Origin: GCA-002282575 sp964606405 | Lineage (GTDB): Bacteria > Pseudomonadota > Gammaproteobacteria > Thiomicrospirales > Thiomicrospiraceae | DNA: 64,000 nt | Direction: 5' to 3' | NCBI GenBank assembly: GCA_964606405.1 | Contig: CAZSGH010000009.1 | Location: 1-64,000, forward strand | Shown here: in pieces, positions 17,356-26,560 of the stretch | Layout: each line of letters begins with the position of its first letter | Numbering within the stretch: the stretch's first letter is position 1 | Position numbers and translations under genes: made by a program | Notes under the pieces: model-generated | Told to the model about the DNA's origin: nothing | The model's input: the letters and a program-made list of their open reading frames with translations, nothing else | The model's database searches: none

Positions 17356-19271
17356 GATACGACAACCTGATTCCGACCACCGTCTTTAGCACGATAAACC
17401 GCGTTATCCGCTTTTAACAGCCAATCATCAATGGTTTCAAGCGATAAATCAAACTCAGCGACACCAACACTCACCGTCACGCCCACATTCTGATCTGAAT
17501 GCGTCACCACCAATGCCGCTACCGCCTCACGCATATCTTCTGCCCATGCTTTCGCTTGCACAGCATTGCTATTCGGTAACAAGACCGTAAACTCTTCCCC
17601 ACCAATACGCCCAGCAACATCGTCATGATGTAGTTTATCGTGTAACACGCGCGAAAAGGCCTGCAATACTGCATCGCCAACCGCGTGTCCGTGCGTATCA
17701 TTAATCTTCTTAAAGTGATCTAAATCCAGCATTAACAACGCCATCGGCTCATTGCCCAAGTCAAAATAAGCACTGAGTTGTTCCATAAAATGACGACGGT
17801 TGGCACAACCCGTTAGCGAATCGAAGTTCGCCAACTGATATAGGCGAGCTTCCGCGGCTTTTTGTTGCGAAATATCCTGAAAAATGACCTCAACGCCCAC
17901 AATCTTGCCTGCTTCAATCATAGGAGCAACGGTTAAATGGGCAGGAAAAATCGAACCATCGGCACGAATTAAATGTGTTTCCATTGAGCGTCTTTGCCCA
18001 TCTTGTAAGGTTTGAGAAACAGGACAATCTGCACGATCAAACACACGCCCATCGGAATGATGGTGATGAAACAAAGCATGTTGGTGCCGGCCTAATACAG
18101 CATCTTCTGTGTAACCAAGCATGTTGAGCGCCACGGCATTAATAAAGGTACAGCGCTCATTTTTATCGACCCCAAAAACACCTTCACCTAACGAAGAAAG
18201 CAACAACTGATTGCGATAACGTTCTGCTTGAGCGCGTCGGTACAAGACCACCAGCGACACAAACAATAAGAACAGCAACAGCATCAATCCAAGCACAAGC
18301 AAACCCTTGTCTTGCCATTTTTGCCACGCATCAGAAAAACCAAACTCGGGAACAAAATCAAACGGTGGCAAGCGCAATTCACGCGCCAGTGCTTCTACCT
18401 TCATATAGTCTGCGGGCAAGTCGTAACCCAAAATACCACCATCTTCAACCTGCTCTATCGCGGGTCGATAAGCCAATAAAGCAAGCACCACTGCTTTAAC
18501 CTGCGCACTATCTTGATTCAAAGCAAAGACAGCCCATTCAGGATAACGTTCAGTACTAATTTTGTGACGGAAAGAAGGAAAATACTGAGCATTAATCACT
18601 TTAATATCATTGGCGGCGATACTTCCCTGCGCTTGCATCAGTTCTAAAATACCAGTACGAGCAAACCCCACATCCGCCTTGCCCGACAATACCGCTTCTA
18701 CCGCTTTTTGATGTGTCCCGACAGATAAAAGCTGCTCATCCTTAATCTCAATGCCCGCTTTTACAAATTCGTACAACTGCGCCCAATAACCACCCAAATG
18801 CTGCTTACTCGAAATAGCGATGGTTTTACCCTGAATATCACTGAGTCGGTTAATGTCTTTGCGACTATTTTTAGCAACGATCACACCCGCCAATACCGAC
18901 AAAGGCTGATTTTCGCTTTTACGCACGCGTGTTGCTAACGCCCCTGTTAAATCGTACTGATAACGTAACTGCAAAAAATGGGTCGGGTTGGTAGTAGCGA
19001 GATCGACGGTATGATCGCGAATAGCATCATTAAACTTGTCCATCGGCAAAACCTGCAACGCGATACTACCCTCTCCCATTGTCTTATTAACATAATCAAT
19101 CAGCGGTTGATATTCAGCACGAACACGTGTTTCGTCGATATAAGCGTAAACACCAAACACGAGTGGCTTATTTGGTTGTGCGGCAACAGCCACACCTTGC
19201 CACGATAACAACAATAGAATGGAAGAGAGAAAACCAGTAAAGATTGGCAAAAAGATAAGATTAAAACGCAT
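17352..19271 (-). CDS. PhnD-type periplasmic sensor with PAS and GGDEF diguanylate cyclase
   Basis: A 639-residue predicted c-di-GMP synthase. The N-terminal signal MRFNLIFLPIFTGFL precedes a PhnD-like ligand domain (PLVFGVYAYIDETRVRAEYQ, then LATTNPTHFLQLRYQYDL). A membrane helix near 315-340 is followed by a PAS domain (LLSSLGEGVFGVDKNERCTF) and GGDEF with intact RIGGEEF near 557. A TTG at 19331 would give a 659-residue form, but ATG at 19271 begins a proper signal peptide; neither has a clear ribosome site. The downstream gene, overlapping by 4 bp, has the same sensor fused to EAL. The two probably form an opposed make-and-break c-di-GMP pair responding to one ligand. Confidence 0.88.
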   Translation of the reverse strand: MRFNLIFLPIFTGFLSSILLLLSWQGVAVAAQPNKPLVFGVYAYIDETRVRAEYQPLIDYVNKTMGEGSIALQVLPMDKFNDAIRDHTVDLATTNPTHFLQLRYQYDLTGALATRVRKSENQPLSVLAGVIVAKNSRKDINRLSDIQGKTIAISSKQHLGGYWAQLYEFVKAGIEIKDEQLLSVGTHQKAVEAVLSGKADVGFARTGILELMQAQGSIAANDIKVINAQYFPSFRHKISTERYPEWAVFALNQDSAQVKAVVLALLAYRPAIEQVEDGGILGYDLPADYMKVEALARELRLPPFDFVPEFGFSDAWQKWQDKGLLVLGLMLLLFLLFVSLVVLYRRAQAERYRNQLLLSSLGEGVFGVDKNERCTFINAVALNMLGYTEDAVLGRHQHALFHHHHSDGRVFDRADCPVSQTLQDGQRRSMETHLIRADGSIFPAHLTVAPMIEAGKIVGVEVIFQDISQQKAAEARLYQLANFDSLTGCANRRHFMEQLSAYFDLGNEPMALLMLDLDHFKKINDTHGHAVGDAVLQAFSRVLHDKLHHDDVAGRIGGEEFTVLLPNSNAVQAKAWAEDMREAVAALVVTHSDQNVGVTVSVGVAEFDLSLETIDDWLLKADNAVYRAKDGGRNQVVVS

Positions 19272-19396
19272 AAGCTTGATTGAGAAACAACTTATACACC
19301 TAACAGATAGAACTATAGGTAGATTGTACAATCATTATACAATAGCTAAAACAAAATGAAAGAAAAAATATTACTGATACTAAGTACGTTATTTTA

Positions 19397-19567
19397 GGGC
19401 GCGTTTAAAAACCTACGGAATATCTGAACAATGCAACGGGTTGGGGGCTTGGGGGAAGTGATGCACACTTTCAACCTGTAACCCATTGATAACAACCCTT
19501 CCACCAACCAAAAAAACAAGTTGGGAAGTCTGAAAAAAGGCGAAAGCCGTATTTTTCAGACCTTCCC
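19397..19567 (-). mobile_element. MITE-like repeat, copy 3 (inverted, diverged)
   Basis: In reverse orientation it contains the same blocks as 4009-4150 and 37094-37232: TTTAAAAACC at one end, TGTAACCCATTGAT, CCCTTCC, AAAAAACAAGTTGGGAA, and a terminal hairpin CTGAAAAA...GCGAAAGC...TTTTTCAG. It is about 30 bp longer than the others because of extra G-rich sequence. It fills most of the 450-bp gap upstream of the GGDEF gene together with a dRS3-like pair. Confidence 0.5.
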
Positions 19568-19574
19568 TACTTTT

Positions 19575-19642
19575 CGTCATCCTCGCGTATGCGAGAATCC
19601 ATAAAATCAACAAGATAGATTCCCGCTTTCGCGGTAATGACG
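19575..19642. repeat. dRS3-like paired inverted repeat, copy 3
   Basis: CGTCATCCTCGCGTATGCG, then ATAGATTCCCGCTTTCGCG, with GTAATGACG closing the element. The layout is the same as at 22426-22492 (order of the two hairpins swapped relative to 97-164), with two point differences from a perfect stem. Confidence 0.75.
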
Positions 19643-19724
19643 GGTTAACTAGTATGCAAGGTCTTTTGAATTGCTGCTAATACACTATGCAGTCAATACT
19701 CATAGGATATTTGAAAGCACAGCT

Positions 19725-20150
19725 TTACTTCCCCGCCTTCTTCAACGAGTCGGCCACCTCTGGCGGCATATAGTTTTCATCGTGTTTGGCGAGCACTTCT
19801 TCGGCAATAAAGCGGTTACCTTGCATGCGCCCCGTGACAATCACGCCCTGCCCTTCGCGGAATAGGTCAGGTAAAATCCCTTCATACACCACAGGCACTT
19901 CTTGCGCCATATCGGTTAGGCGAAAGCTGACTTTCAGGCTATCGGTAGCGCGCTGCACGCTACCATTCAATACCAAACCACCCATTCTGAAGTTGCGTTC
20001 GGTCGGGGCTTTGCCCTGCACCACATCACTGGTCGAGAAGTAAAACGACATGTTTTCGTTAAACGCTTGCAGCAATAAAAATAATGCGATGGCAACAGCA
20101 CTGAGCAGTAAGGTAATTTGTGCTAAGCGCTTTTTTCTAATCGGACTCAT
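19725..20150 (-). CDS. ccmE: Cytochrome c maturation haem chaperone CcmE
   Basis: A 141-residue membrane-anchored periplasmic haem chaperone of the System I (Ccm) pathway. One N-terminal helix (ITLLLSAVAIALFLLLQAF) precedes the OB-fold domain. RMGGLVLNGSV and VVYEGILPDLFREGQGVIVTG are typical. The haem-binding histidine is in the LAKHDENYMP motif, the family's H-D-E-x-Y-x-P signature. It receives haem from CcmABCD and hands it to CcmF/H. It is the last gene in the minus-strand order ccmA-B-C-D-E. ccmF, ccmG and ccmH are not in the window, so the cluster is split. Confidence 0.97.
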   Translation of the reverse strand: MSPIRKKRLAQITLLLSAVAIALFLLLQAFNENMSFYFSTSDVVQGKAPTERNFRMGGLVLNGSVQRATDSLKVSFRLTDMAQEVPVVYEGILPDLFREGQGVIVTGRMQGNRFIAEEVLAKHDENYMPPEVADSLKKAGK

Positions 20151-20295
20151 GGTGTTCTTCCTCTGCCTGCATCATTGCCACCGCATCGCGCAACGCCCGA
20201 CGATGCGCCAGCGTTGCCGATACCCAATTCCACAACAGCACCACAGCCGCAATGCCCACCGATGACCAAACATAAAGCGCGTAGTTAGCCATCAT
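20137..20295 (-). CDS. ccmD: Haem exporter small subunit CcmD (52 aa)
   Basis: A 52-residue protein between ccmC and ccmE. It has one membrane helix (VWSSVGIAAVVLLWNWVSA) followed by a charged cytoplasmic tail HRRALRDAV and an acidic end. This is the usual CcmD layout. CcmD is needed for release of holo-CcmE from the CcmABC complex. It overlaps ccmE by 14 bp and ccmC by 11 bp, consistent with translational coupling. ATG-ATG gives two possible starts (20295 or 20292). Confidence 0.9.
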   Translation of the reverse strand: MMANYALYVWSSVGIAAVVLLWNWVSATLAHRRALRDAVAMMQAEEEHHESD

Positions 20296-21043
20296 TACGT
20301 TCCTCGTTCAATACGGCGCGCAACCAACCCGCACGCGCATCTTGTTCGACCAGTTCAGCACGCATCTTAATCAGCAGTATCCAACCATAAAACGCCTTAA
20401 ACGCCACCGCCACCACTAACAGCGGTAACAGCATATCGATATGAATGCTCGGCGCACCCAACTTGCTAACGCTCGCTGCCTGATGCAGGGTGTTCCACCA
20501 CACCACCGAATAATGAATAATCGGCAAGTTGACCACACCAACCACCGTTAAGATACTGACCGCTTTGCCTGCGCTGCGCTTATCGTCGATGGCGTTGTAT
20601 AGGGCGATAATGCCGATATACACGAACAACAAAATCAGTTCCGAGGTGAGACGCGCATCCCACACCCACCACGTGCCCCACATGGGTTTGCCCCAAATCG
20701 CCCCCGTCAGCAAGGCGATTAAGGCGAAACTTGCGCCAATAGAGGCACTCGATATTAAGGCGATTTCAGCCATGCGCACACGCCACACCAGCGCGACAAT
20801 CGCCGATACCGTCATCATGGCATAGACAAACATCGACAACCACGCAGCGGGGACATGCACATAAATAATACGAAACGCCTCGCCCTGCTGATAATCCGCA
20901 GGTGCGACGAACAACCCCCAATAACTACCCACAGCCAGCAACAGCAAGCTAATACCCGCCAACCAAGGCGACAGCTTCCCTGCCAAGGGATAAAAAAATC
21001 GTGGCGTACCTAACTGATAAAGCCACTTCATAAAACGATTCAT
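20285..21043 (-). CDS. ccmC: Haem exporter permease CcmC
   Basis: A 252-residue, six-helix inner-membrane protein that presents haem to CcmE. The tryptophan-rich WWD motif is visible as WGTWWVWDARLTSELIL, and conserved haem-ligand histidines are in IIYVHVPAAW and PIIHYSVVWWNTLHQ. The length fits the family. The gene is 39 bp from ccmB on the same strand. The gap carries a TCTAAAAACCTATAGGG sequence resembling a MITE terminus. Confidence 0.97.
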   Translation of the reverse strand: MNRFMKWLYQLGTPRFFYPLAGKLSPWLAGISLLLLAVGSYWGLFVAPADYQQGEAFRIIYVHVPAAWLSMFVYAMMTVSAIVALVWRVRMAEIALISSASIGASFALIALLTGAIWGKPMWGTWWVWDARLTSELILLFVYIGIIALYNAIDDKRSAGKAVSILTVVGVVNLPIIHYSVVWWNTLHQAASVSKLGAPSIHIDMLLPLLVVAVAFKAFYGWILLIKMRAELVEQDARAGWLRAVLNEERNDG

Positions 21044-21082
21044 GATAACCTCTAAAAACCTATAGGGTTGGGGGTTCCCGAT

Positions 21083-21754
21083 TCACGCCTGACTTACCCC
21101 AATTTTCAACGCTGCCCCAATCGCAAAAGGCGCGAGCACCACACTCAGTACCCACAAGGCCGCCAACACATACACCTGACCTGCCCCCGATAGCCCGACA
21201 CTGACCACCGCCACACTACTCGCACCAAAAATCAGCACGGGAATATAAAACGGCAACACAATCAGTGCTAACAAAATGCCTGCTTTGGGCAAACCCGTGG
21301 TTAAGGCACTGCCCACCGCACCGACAGCAACCAACACCCCCGACCCCAACGCCAACGACAGCATCAAGATCGGAATCGCCGCACTGGGCAAACCCAACAC
21401 CAACGCCATCATAGGCGAGAGCAATACCAGCGGCAACGCCACCGTCAACCAAGTCGATAACACGCGCACAGCAGCATAGCCGACCAACGAGCGACCGCGA
21501 CACCACCACTGCGCCAGCAAGCCTTCGTGTAAATCATCTTTGAAGATGCGTTCTAACGACATCAACACCGACAACAAAGCCGCCACCCACAACAACCCGG
21601 GTGCAACCTGCGTTAATAAACTTTGCGATGCACCCAACGCTAAGGGAAACATCAGCACCACCAAAGCAAAAAACAACACAGGGTTGAGCGAGTCGGCAAG
21701 GTGGCTGCTGGCTAACGCCATATCGCGCTTGAATAATAACCAGTAGGGCATCAT
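21083..21754 (-). CDS. ccmB: ABC haem exporter permease CcmB
   Basis: A 223-residue, six-helix membrane subunit of the CcmAB transporter of cytochrome c maturation. LLFKRDMALASSHLADSLNPVLFF at the N terminus and LERIFKDDLHEGLLAQW are characteristic. It starts inside the end of ccmA (4-bp overlap), so translation is coupled. With CcmA it supplies the ATP-driven step that releases haem-loaded CcmE. Confidence 0.96.
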   Translation of the reverse strand: MMPYWLLFKRDMALASSHLADSLNPVLFFALVVLMFPLALGASQSLLTQVAPGLLWVAALLSVLMSLERIFKDDLHEGLLAQWWCRGRSLVGYAAVRVLSTWLTVALPLVLLSPMMALVLGLPSAAIPILMLSLALGSGVLVAVGAVGSALTTGLPKAGILLALIVLPFYIPVLIFGASSVAVVSVGLSGAGQVYVLAALWVLSVVLAPFAIGAALKIGVSQA

Positions 21755-22371
21755 TGCGCGCGCCCCAACACCAAGGATTGCACGCGCTCACTTGGCAAGC
21801 CCAACGCATGATGCGAGGTCATCACCACACAGCCACCCGACGCCAAAAAGTCGCTGACCAAGGATTCAAACAGCACAACCCCCGCAGCATCCAAAGACGC
21901 TTGAGGTTCGTCACAAATCCACAGCTTTGCGTCACACACCAGCAAACTTGCCAATGCCAAGCGTCGTTGCATTCCCGCCGAAAACTCAGCCACGCGCTTA
22001 TGGGCATGACGACCTAACCCAACCTGCGCCAAGGCTTGTGTAAGACTGGTCGTAGGATGCGGGCGCAACGATTGTAATAACTGCAAATTATCGATAGCGG
22101 TCAGCTCTGGCTTGAGCGGATTGCGATGCCCCAACCACACCATCTGCTGACGAAAGTCGGATTCGGCCGCATCAATCGACACCCCTTGCCAAGCAATTCG
22201 CCCTGCATCGGGCGAACGAAATCCCGCTAACAAACTTAACAAACTGGTTTTTCCCGCGCCATTATGTCCCGATACCAGCAATAGCTCACCCGCCGACAGG
22301 GTAAAGGACACATCGGAGAATAGCGTGCGATGCCCTCGCACACAAGAAAGGTTGCTTGCCGTTAACATCAT
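21751..22371 (-). CDS. ccmA: ABC haem exporter ATPase CcmA
   Basis: A roughly 206-residue ABC ATPase. Walker A GHNGAGKTSLL, the signature region EFSAGMQRRLALA and Walker B KLWICDEPQASLD are all present. Starts at 22431, 22383, 22371 and 22368 are all in frame. I chose 22371 because the usual CcmA length starts at MMLTASNLSC and the longer form would read into a dRS3-like repeat; none has a clear ribosome site. It is the first gene of ccmABCDE. Loss of CcmA prevents c-type cytochrome assembly in System I organisms, in line with the CxxCH sensor protein encoded at 30113. Confidence 0.93.
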   Translation of the reverse strand: MMLTASNLSCVRGHRTLFSDVSFTLSAGELLLVSGHNGAGKTSLLSLLAGFRSPDAGRIAWQGVSIDAAESDFRQQMVWLGHRNPLKPELTAIDNLQLLQSLRPHPTTSLTQALAQVGLGRHAHKRVAEFSAGMQRRLALASLLVCDAKLWICDEPQASLDAAGVVLFESLVSDFLASGGCVVMTSHHALGLPSERVQSLVLGRAQ

Positions 22372-22425
22372 AATGATTCGCATTTTAACATAAGCGCAAC
22401 AGCCATCGCTTAAAACACATCCTCT

Positions 22426-22492
22426 CGTCATCCTTGCGCGTGCGGAGATCCATAAATCAACGGGATAGATTCCCGCTTTCGCGGGAATGACG
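22426..22492. repeat. dRS3-like paired inverted repeat, copy 4
   Basis: CGTCATCCTTGCGCGTGCG followed by ATAGATTCCCGCTTTCGCG and GGAATGACG. It lies in the divergent spacer between ccmA and argH, so it is placed where both promoters should be. Confidence 0.8.
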
Positions 22493-22570
22493 CGTGTTTA
22501 AAGATGTTCTAATGAAGATAGCATGTTAAAATAGGCAGTATTATTGCTTACTGTTACCTGAGTGTTCACC

Positions 22571-23956
22571 ATGAATCAAACCAATGCCCTATGGGGCGGT
22601 CGTTTTTCCGAAGCTGTCGATGCCTTTGTCGAAGCCTTTACTGCCTCTGTTACCTTCGATCAACGCATGTATGCACAAGACATTGCTGGCTCGATTGCCC
22701 ATGCCACCATGTTGGCAAAAGTGGGCGTTTTAACCAATGATGAACGCGATTTGATTATCACGGGTTTGGGCAAAGTTAAAAGCAAAATTGAAGCGGGCGA
22801 CTTTGAATGGTCGATTAAGCGTGAAGACGTACACATGAACATCGAGTCAGAGCTGACCGATGCCATTGGTTACGTGGGTAAAAAATTGCACACAGGGCGT
22901 AGCCGTAACGATCAGGTCGCTACCGACATTCGCCTGTATTTACGCGATGCTATTGACGGTATTCAGGGCGAAATTCGTCGCCTGCAACGCGGCTTAGTGG
23001 GCTTAGCAGAACGCGAAGCCGATAGCATCATGCCTGGCTTTACGCACCTGCAAACCGCACAACCGATTACCTTTGGTCATCACATGCTGGCATGGACAGA
23101 AATGCTGGAGCGCGACCACGAACGTCTTGCAGATTGTCGTAAACGTGCCAACAGCTTACCGCTAGGCGCTGCCGCACTCGCAGGAACGACCTACCCGATT
23201 GATCGTGAATACACCGCCAGCCTACTAGGCTTTGAACGTGTGTGTCAAAACTCTTTAGATGCTGTTTCTGACCGCGACTTTGCCATCGAGTTCACCAGCG
23301 CTGCCAGCATTATGATGATGCACCTGTCGCGTTTTAGTGAAGAATTGATTTTATGGACATCGGCACAGTTCCACTTCATTCATCTGCCCGACCGCTTCTG
23401 CACAGGGTCGAGCATCATGCCACAAAAGAAAAACCCCGATGTGCCAGAATTGGTGCGCGGCAAGTCTGGACGCGTCTTCGGACACTTAATGGCGTTGTTA
23501 GTGCTGATGAAAGGTCAGCCCTTAGCCTACAACAAAGACAACCAAGAAGACAAAGAGCCGCTATTTGATACCATCGACACCGTTATGGGCAGCTTACGTG
23601 CTTTTGCCGACATGATGCCTGCGGTGACCGTTCGCACCGACATCACGCGCGAAGCCGCACGTCGTGGTTTTGCGACCGCAACCGACTTAGCCGATTACTT
23701 AGTCAAACAAGGCACACCTTTCCGCGATGCGCACGAAATGGTCGGCAAAGCCGTCGGTTACGGCGTTGCGACTGGGAAAGATTTATCGGACATGACACTG
23801 GCAGAAATTCAGCAGTTTGCGCCCAATGCAGGCGACGATGTATTTGCAGTGTTAACGCTAGAAGGCTCAGTTGCCGCACGCGACCATTTGGGTGGTACAG
23901 CACCGAATCAGGTACGTAAACAGGTAGCACGTTGGCAGGTGATGCTGGCCGATTAA
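22571..23956 (+). CDS. argH: Argininosuccinate lyase
   Basis: A 461-residue argininosuccinate lyase, which splits argininosuccinate to arginine and fumarate in the last step of arginine synthesis. N terminus NALWGGRFSE, HTGRSRNDQVATDIRL, TQPITFGHH-type (QTAQPITFGHH) and the superfamily signature GSSIMPQKKNPD are all present. An in-frame GTG lies at 22562; the ATG at 22571 starts the usual MNQTNALWGGRF. It is monocistronic, followed closely by a strong terminator. Confidence 0.97.
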   Translation: MNQTNALWGGRFSEAVDAFVEAFTASVTFDQRMYAQDIAGSIAHATMLAKVGVLTNDERDLIITGLGKVKSKIEAGDFEWSIKREDVHMNIESELTDAIGYVGKKLHTGRSRNDQVATDIRLYLRDAIDGIQGEIRRLQRGLVGLAEREADSIMPGFTHLQTAQPITFGHHMLAWTEMLERDHERLADCRKRANSLPLGAAALAGTTYPIDREYTASLLGFERVCQNSLDAVSDRDFAIEFTSAASIMMMHLSRFSEELILWTSAQFHFIHLPDRFCTGSSIMPQKKNPDVPELVRGKSGRVFGHLMALLVLMKGQPLAYNKDNQEDKEPLFDTIDTVMGSLRAFADMMPAVTVRTDITREAARRGFATATDLADYLVKQGTPFRDAHEMVGKAVGYGVATGKDLSDMTLAEIQQFAPNAGDDVFAVLTLEGSVAARDHLGGTAPNQVRKQVARWQVMLAD

Positions 23957-23975
23957 CCTAGTACGCTCATATGAC

Positions 23976-24001
23976 AAGGCGACCCTTAGGTCGCCTTTTT
24001 C
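23976..24001 (+). terminator. Intrinsic terminator of argH
   Basis: AAGGCGACC, CTTA loop, GGTCGCCTT, then TTT. A perfect 9-bp stem, 19 bases after the argH stop. Confidence 0.92.
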
Positions 24002-24022
24002 ATGCTGATGACAACACCATCC

Positions 24023-26278
24023 TCACACTATCGGCCAACCGCTCGGTGCGCTCTGCCTATACAGCACCTCTGTTATTTTGTCGACAGGCAAAGGCTTGGC
24101 GTAGTAATAACCTTGTCCCTCTTCGCATCCTGCTTGTGCTAACAGATGCTTTTGTTCGATCGTTTCAATGCCTTCAGCAATAACGGTCAGTTCCATTGTT
24201 TTGCCCAGTTGAATAATCGCTTTAGCAATCGCCAAGTCGTCAGTAGAGTGGGCAATATTGCGCACAAACGACATATCAATCTTCAGCTTATCTAATGGAA
24301 ACTTTTGCAGGTAACTTAAACTGGAATAGCCTGTACCAAAATCATCAAGTGATAACTGAACCCCTAACTCAGACAAAGCAATAAGCGTTTGACGAACATG
24401 AGCAGGATCGTGCATAACGATACGTTCAGTCAATTCCAACTCGAGCATATGCGCAGGCAATCCTGTTTCTGCCAATACCTGAGCAACCCGATCTCGGATC
24501 GGTTGACGCATAAACTGTGGTGCAGATACGTTAACCGCCATGGTAACCATATCAATACCCGCATTTATCCAAGCCACCGCCTGCTGACATGCCTCAACCA
24601 ATACCCAATCACCAATCCCCTCAATAAGCCCTGTTTCTTCTGCCAAGGGAATAAAATGACCCGGCATCACAAGCCCTAATTCAGGGTGCTGCCAACGAAC
24701 CAACGCCTCTAGCCCAATCAACTGCCCTGTTTTGAGCGATACCTGTGGCTGATAATGCAAGACTAACTGCCCCAATGATACAGCCTGCGCCAATTGGTTT
24801 TCCAACAATAGACGTTCTACGGCCTGCGCATTCATGGTTGCTGTATAAAAACGAATACCATTACCGCCCGACTGTTTCACTGCACGCATCGCACTCTGTG
24901 CAGCACGCAACAACACTTCACTGTCCATCGCATCCTGTGGATAGAGCGCGACCCCCAAAGAGGCCGTCAAACGAATTTGTTGCTCGGCAAGCGCAAAAGG
25001 CTCATTAAATCGTTCCGTTAATAGCTGAGCGATTTGTGCCGCTTCTGTTTGATCGGCAACAGAAATAGCAAAAGCAAACTCATCGCCACTCAACCGCGCC
25101 CACAACCCCTCACTCGGCTTAACGCGCTCGAGGCGACGCGCCAAAACACCAAGTAGCTGGTCACCCAAACCATGACCCAAACTCAAGTTCACTTTTTTGA
25201 AATCGTCTAAGTCGAGGCAAATAACGGCAACGCTCTCGCTTTTGCCTGCAGAGATGTTTAATTGATGTCCGATATACTCCTCAAGCTGCGCGCGATTCGC
25301 CATACCCGTTAGAGCATCGTAATGCGATAAGAAATGAACGCGCGCCTGTGCCTCTTTATAAGCACTCATATCGGTTTCGATGGCAATATAATGACTCACA
25401 CTCCCTAAGTCATTACGTACCGACAACATCGTTTGCCACACCGCCTGTGCTTTGCCGTGTTTACGCCGTTGTAATAGCTCACCCTGCCAATGATTGCCTG
25501 ATTGTACCAATGGGCAAATCAAATCAAAATCAACGTCCGCTTGACCACCCTCATTTACCCATTGTGGGTAATAATGATCGAGAATTTCTTCTGGTTCAAA
25601 GCCCGTATTCTGCGTAAAGGCAGGATTGACCTTACGCACAATGCCCATGGCATCCATAATAACAATAGCATCACGACTAACATCAAACACCGTCGAAGCC
25701 AATGCCAACTCCATTTGCATCGCTAGGTGATCCACTTCATGCAAGGCATGAACAACTTGGTCACCCAACAATTGTGCAAATGTAAGCTCATCTTCTTGCC
25801 AAGTATGCGGATGTGCATGCTCAATACGTAAAATACCGAGCACATGTCCTTGATGACTTAAACGAACATGTAATGCGCTCTGCACCTGACCATCAAAGAT
25901 CGTCTCCCATTCACACCAGTGATCGGAGCAGTCGGCAGAGCGTACAGAAAAATCATGACAAGCGAGAAAGCGCTGATGCCAAAAGTGGGAGAAATAAAGT
26001 GGCAACGTCTCTACACACAGCCGCTGCCCAAGTGTGTGTTCGCCTGAACTCAGGGCATCGCGACAGACGAGGAATTGCGGATCAGACGCATCCCAAGACC
26101 AAACACTAACATGATCAGCTGATAGGATTTGCGCTGCCAACGCTGTCATGCGCGTTAACGTAGATGAAGGCGAGGCATCTGACTCTGCGGATTGGACCTG
26201 TAACAAACCCAGCAATGCTTGCGCATAGGCTGGCATAGATCGTGTTATTTTCGGCTTGATTGCCTGTTTTCTTGGCAT
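24023..26278 (-). CDS. GAF-PAS-GGDEF-EAL signalling protein
   Basis: A 751-residue cytosolic c-di-GMP protein. A GAF domain (about 35-190; ADHVSVWSWD, then HVLGILRIEH) is followed by PAS (about 205-310; DAMGIVRKVNPAFTQNTGFE), GGDEF (about 325-480) and EAL (about 495-740). The GGDEF signature is RLSGDEF near 396, a one-residue variant that some active cyclases tolerate. The EAL domain keeps EALVR near 522, DDFGTGYSSL and AEGIET, so phosphodiesterase activity is expected. No membrane segment is present. It converges with argH. The ligand of its GAF domain is unknown. Confidence 0.92.
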   Translation of the reverse strand: MPRKQAIKPKITRSMPAYAQALLGLLQVQSAESDASPSSTLTRMTALAAQILSADHVSVWSWDASDPQFLVCRDALSSGEHTLGQRLCVETLPLYFSHFWHQRFLACHDFSVRSADCSDHWCEWETIFDGQVQSALHVRLSHQGHVLGILRIEHAHPHTWQEDELTFAQLLGDQVVHALHEVDHLAMQMELALASTVFDVSRDAIVIMDAMGIVRKVNPAFTQNTGFEPEEILDHYYPQWVNEGGQADVDFDLICPLVQSGNHWQGELLQRRKHGKAQAVWQTMLSVRNDLGSVSHYIAIETDMSAYKEAQARVHFLSHYDALTGMANRAQLEEYIGHQLNISAGKSESVAVICLDLDDFKKVNLSLGHGLGDQLLGVLARRLERVKPSEGLWARLSGDEFAFAISVADQTEAAQIAQLLTERFNEPFALAEQQIRLTASLGVALYPQDAMDSEVLLRAAQSAMRAVKQSGGNGIRFYTATMNAQAVERLLLENQLAQAVSLGQLVLHYQPQVSLKTGQLIGLEALVRWQHPELGLVMPGHFIPLAEETGLIEGIGDWVLVEACQQAVAWINAGIDMVTMAVNVSAPQFMRQPIRDRVAQVLAETGLPAHMLELELTERIVMHDPAHVRQTLIALSELGVQLSLDDFGTGYSSLSYLQKFPLDKLKIDMSFVRNIAHSTDDLAIAKAIIQLGKTMELTVIAEGIETIEQKHLLAQAGCEEGQGYYYAKPLPVDKITEVLYRQSAPSGWPIV

Positions 26279-26305
26279 TTTCTTCCCTCATGCAACGAAC
26301 CTGCA

Positions 26306-26560
26306 TCACCAATAGGTTCTCAGAGGTAACTCAGAACTGTCGCTTATTATCATTGTATCGGGTAAGTTTATTATGAGTAACGAACAATCACAAGCGTTTT
26401 TTAGAACAGCAGCAGAATGCTTCAAAAGAGGTTGTGTGAAAACATGATGAGCGCTGCTTAGACCAGACAAAAATGCTCGAAAAAAGGCAAGGCTACAGTA
26501 ATCCAAGTGCGCTTTGAGACCATTTTTAACGACATAGGAGCAGCTCAGAGTAATTTTCAC
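26306..26560 (-). CDS. Doubtful 84-aa reading frame before the glycosyltransferase stop
   Basis: An 84-residue open frame that begins with ATGA overlapping the stop of the glycosyltransferase gene by 4 bp, an arrangement normally seen in real operons. The product (MKITLSCSYVVKNGLKAH, LDYCSLAFFRAFLSGL) has no recognisable domain, and the DNA looks like intergenic or repeat sequence. It may be a small gene, or a chance frame in non-coding sequence between two convergent-to-tandem units. Apart from this frame, the 279-bp gap from 26279 to 26556 holds nothing I can name. Confidence 0.2.
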   Translation of the reverse strand: MKITLSCSYVVKNGLKAHLDYCSLAFFRAFLSGLSSAHHVFTQPLLKHSAAVLKNACDCSLLIINLPDTMIISDSSELPLRTYW

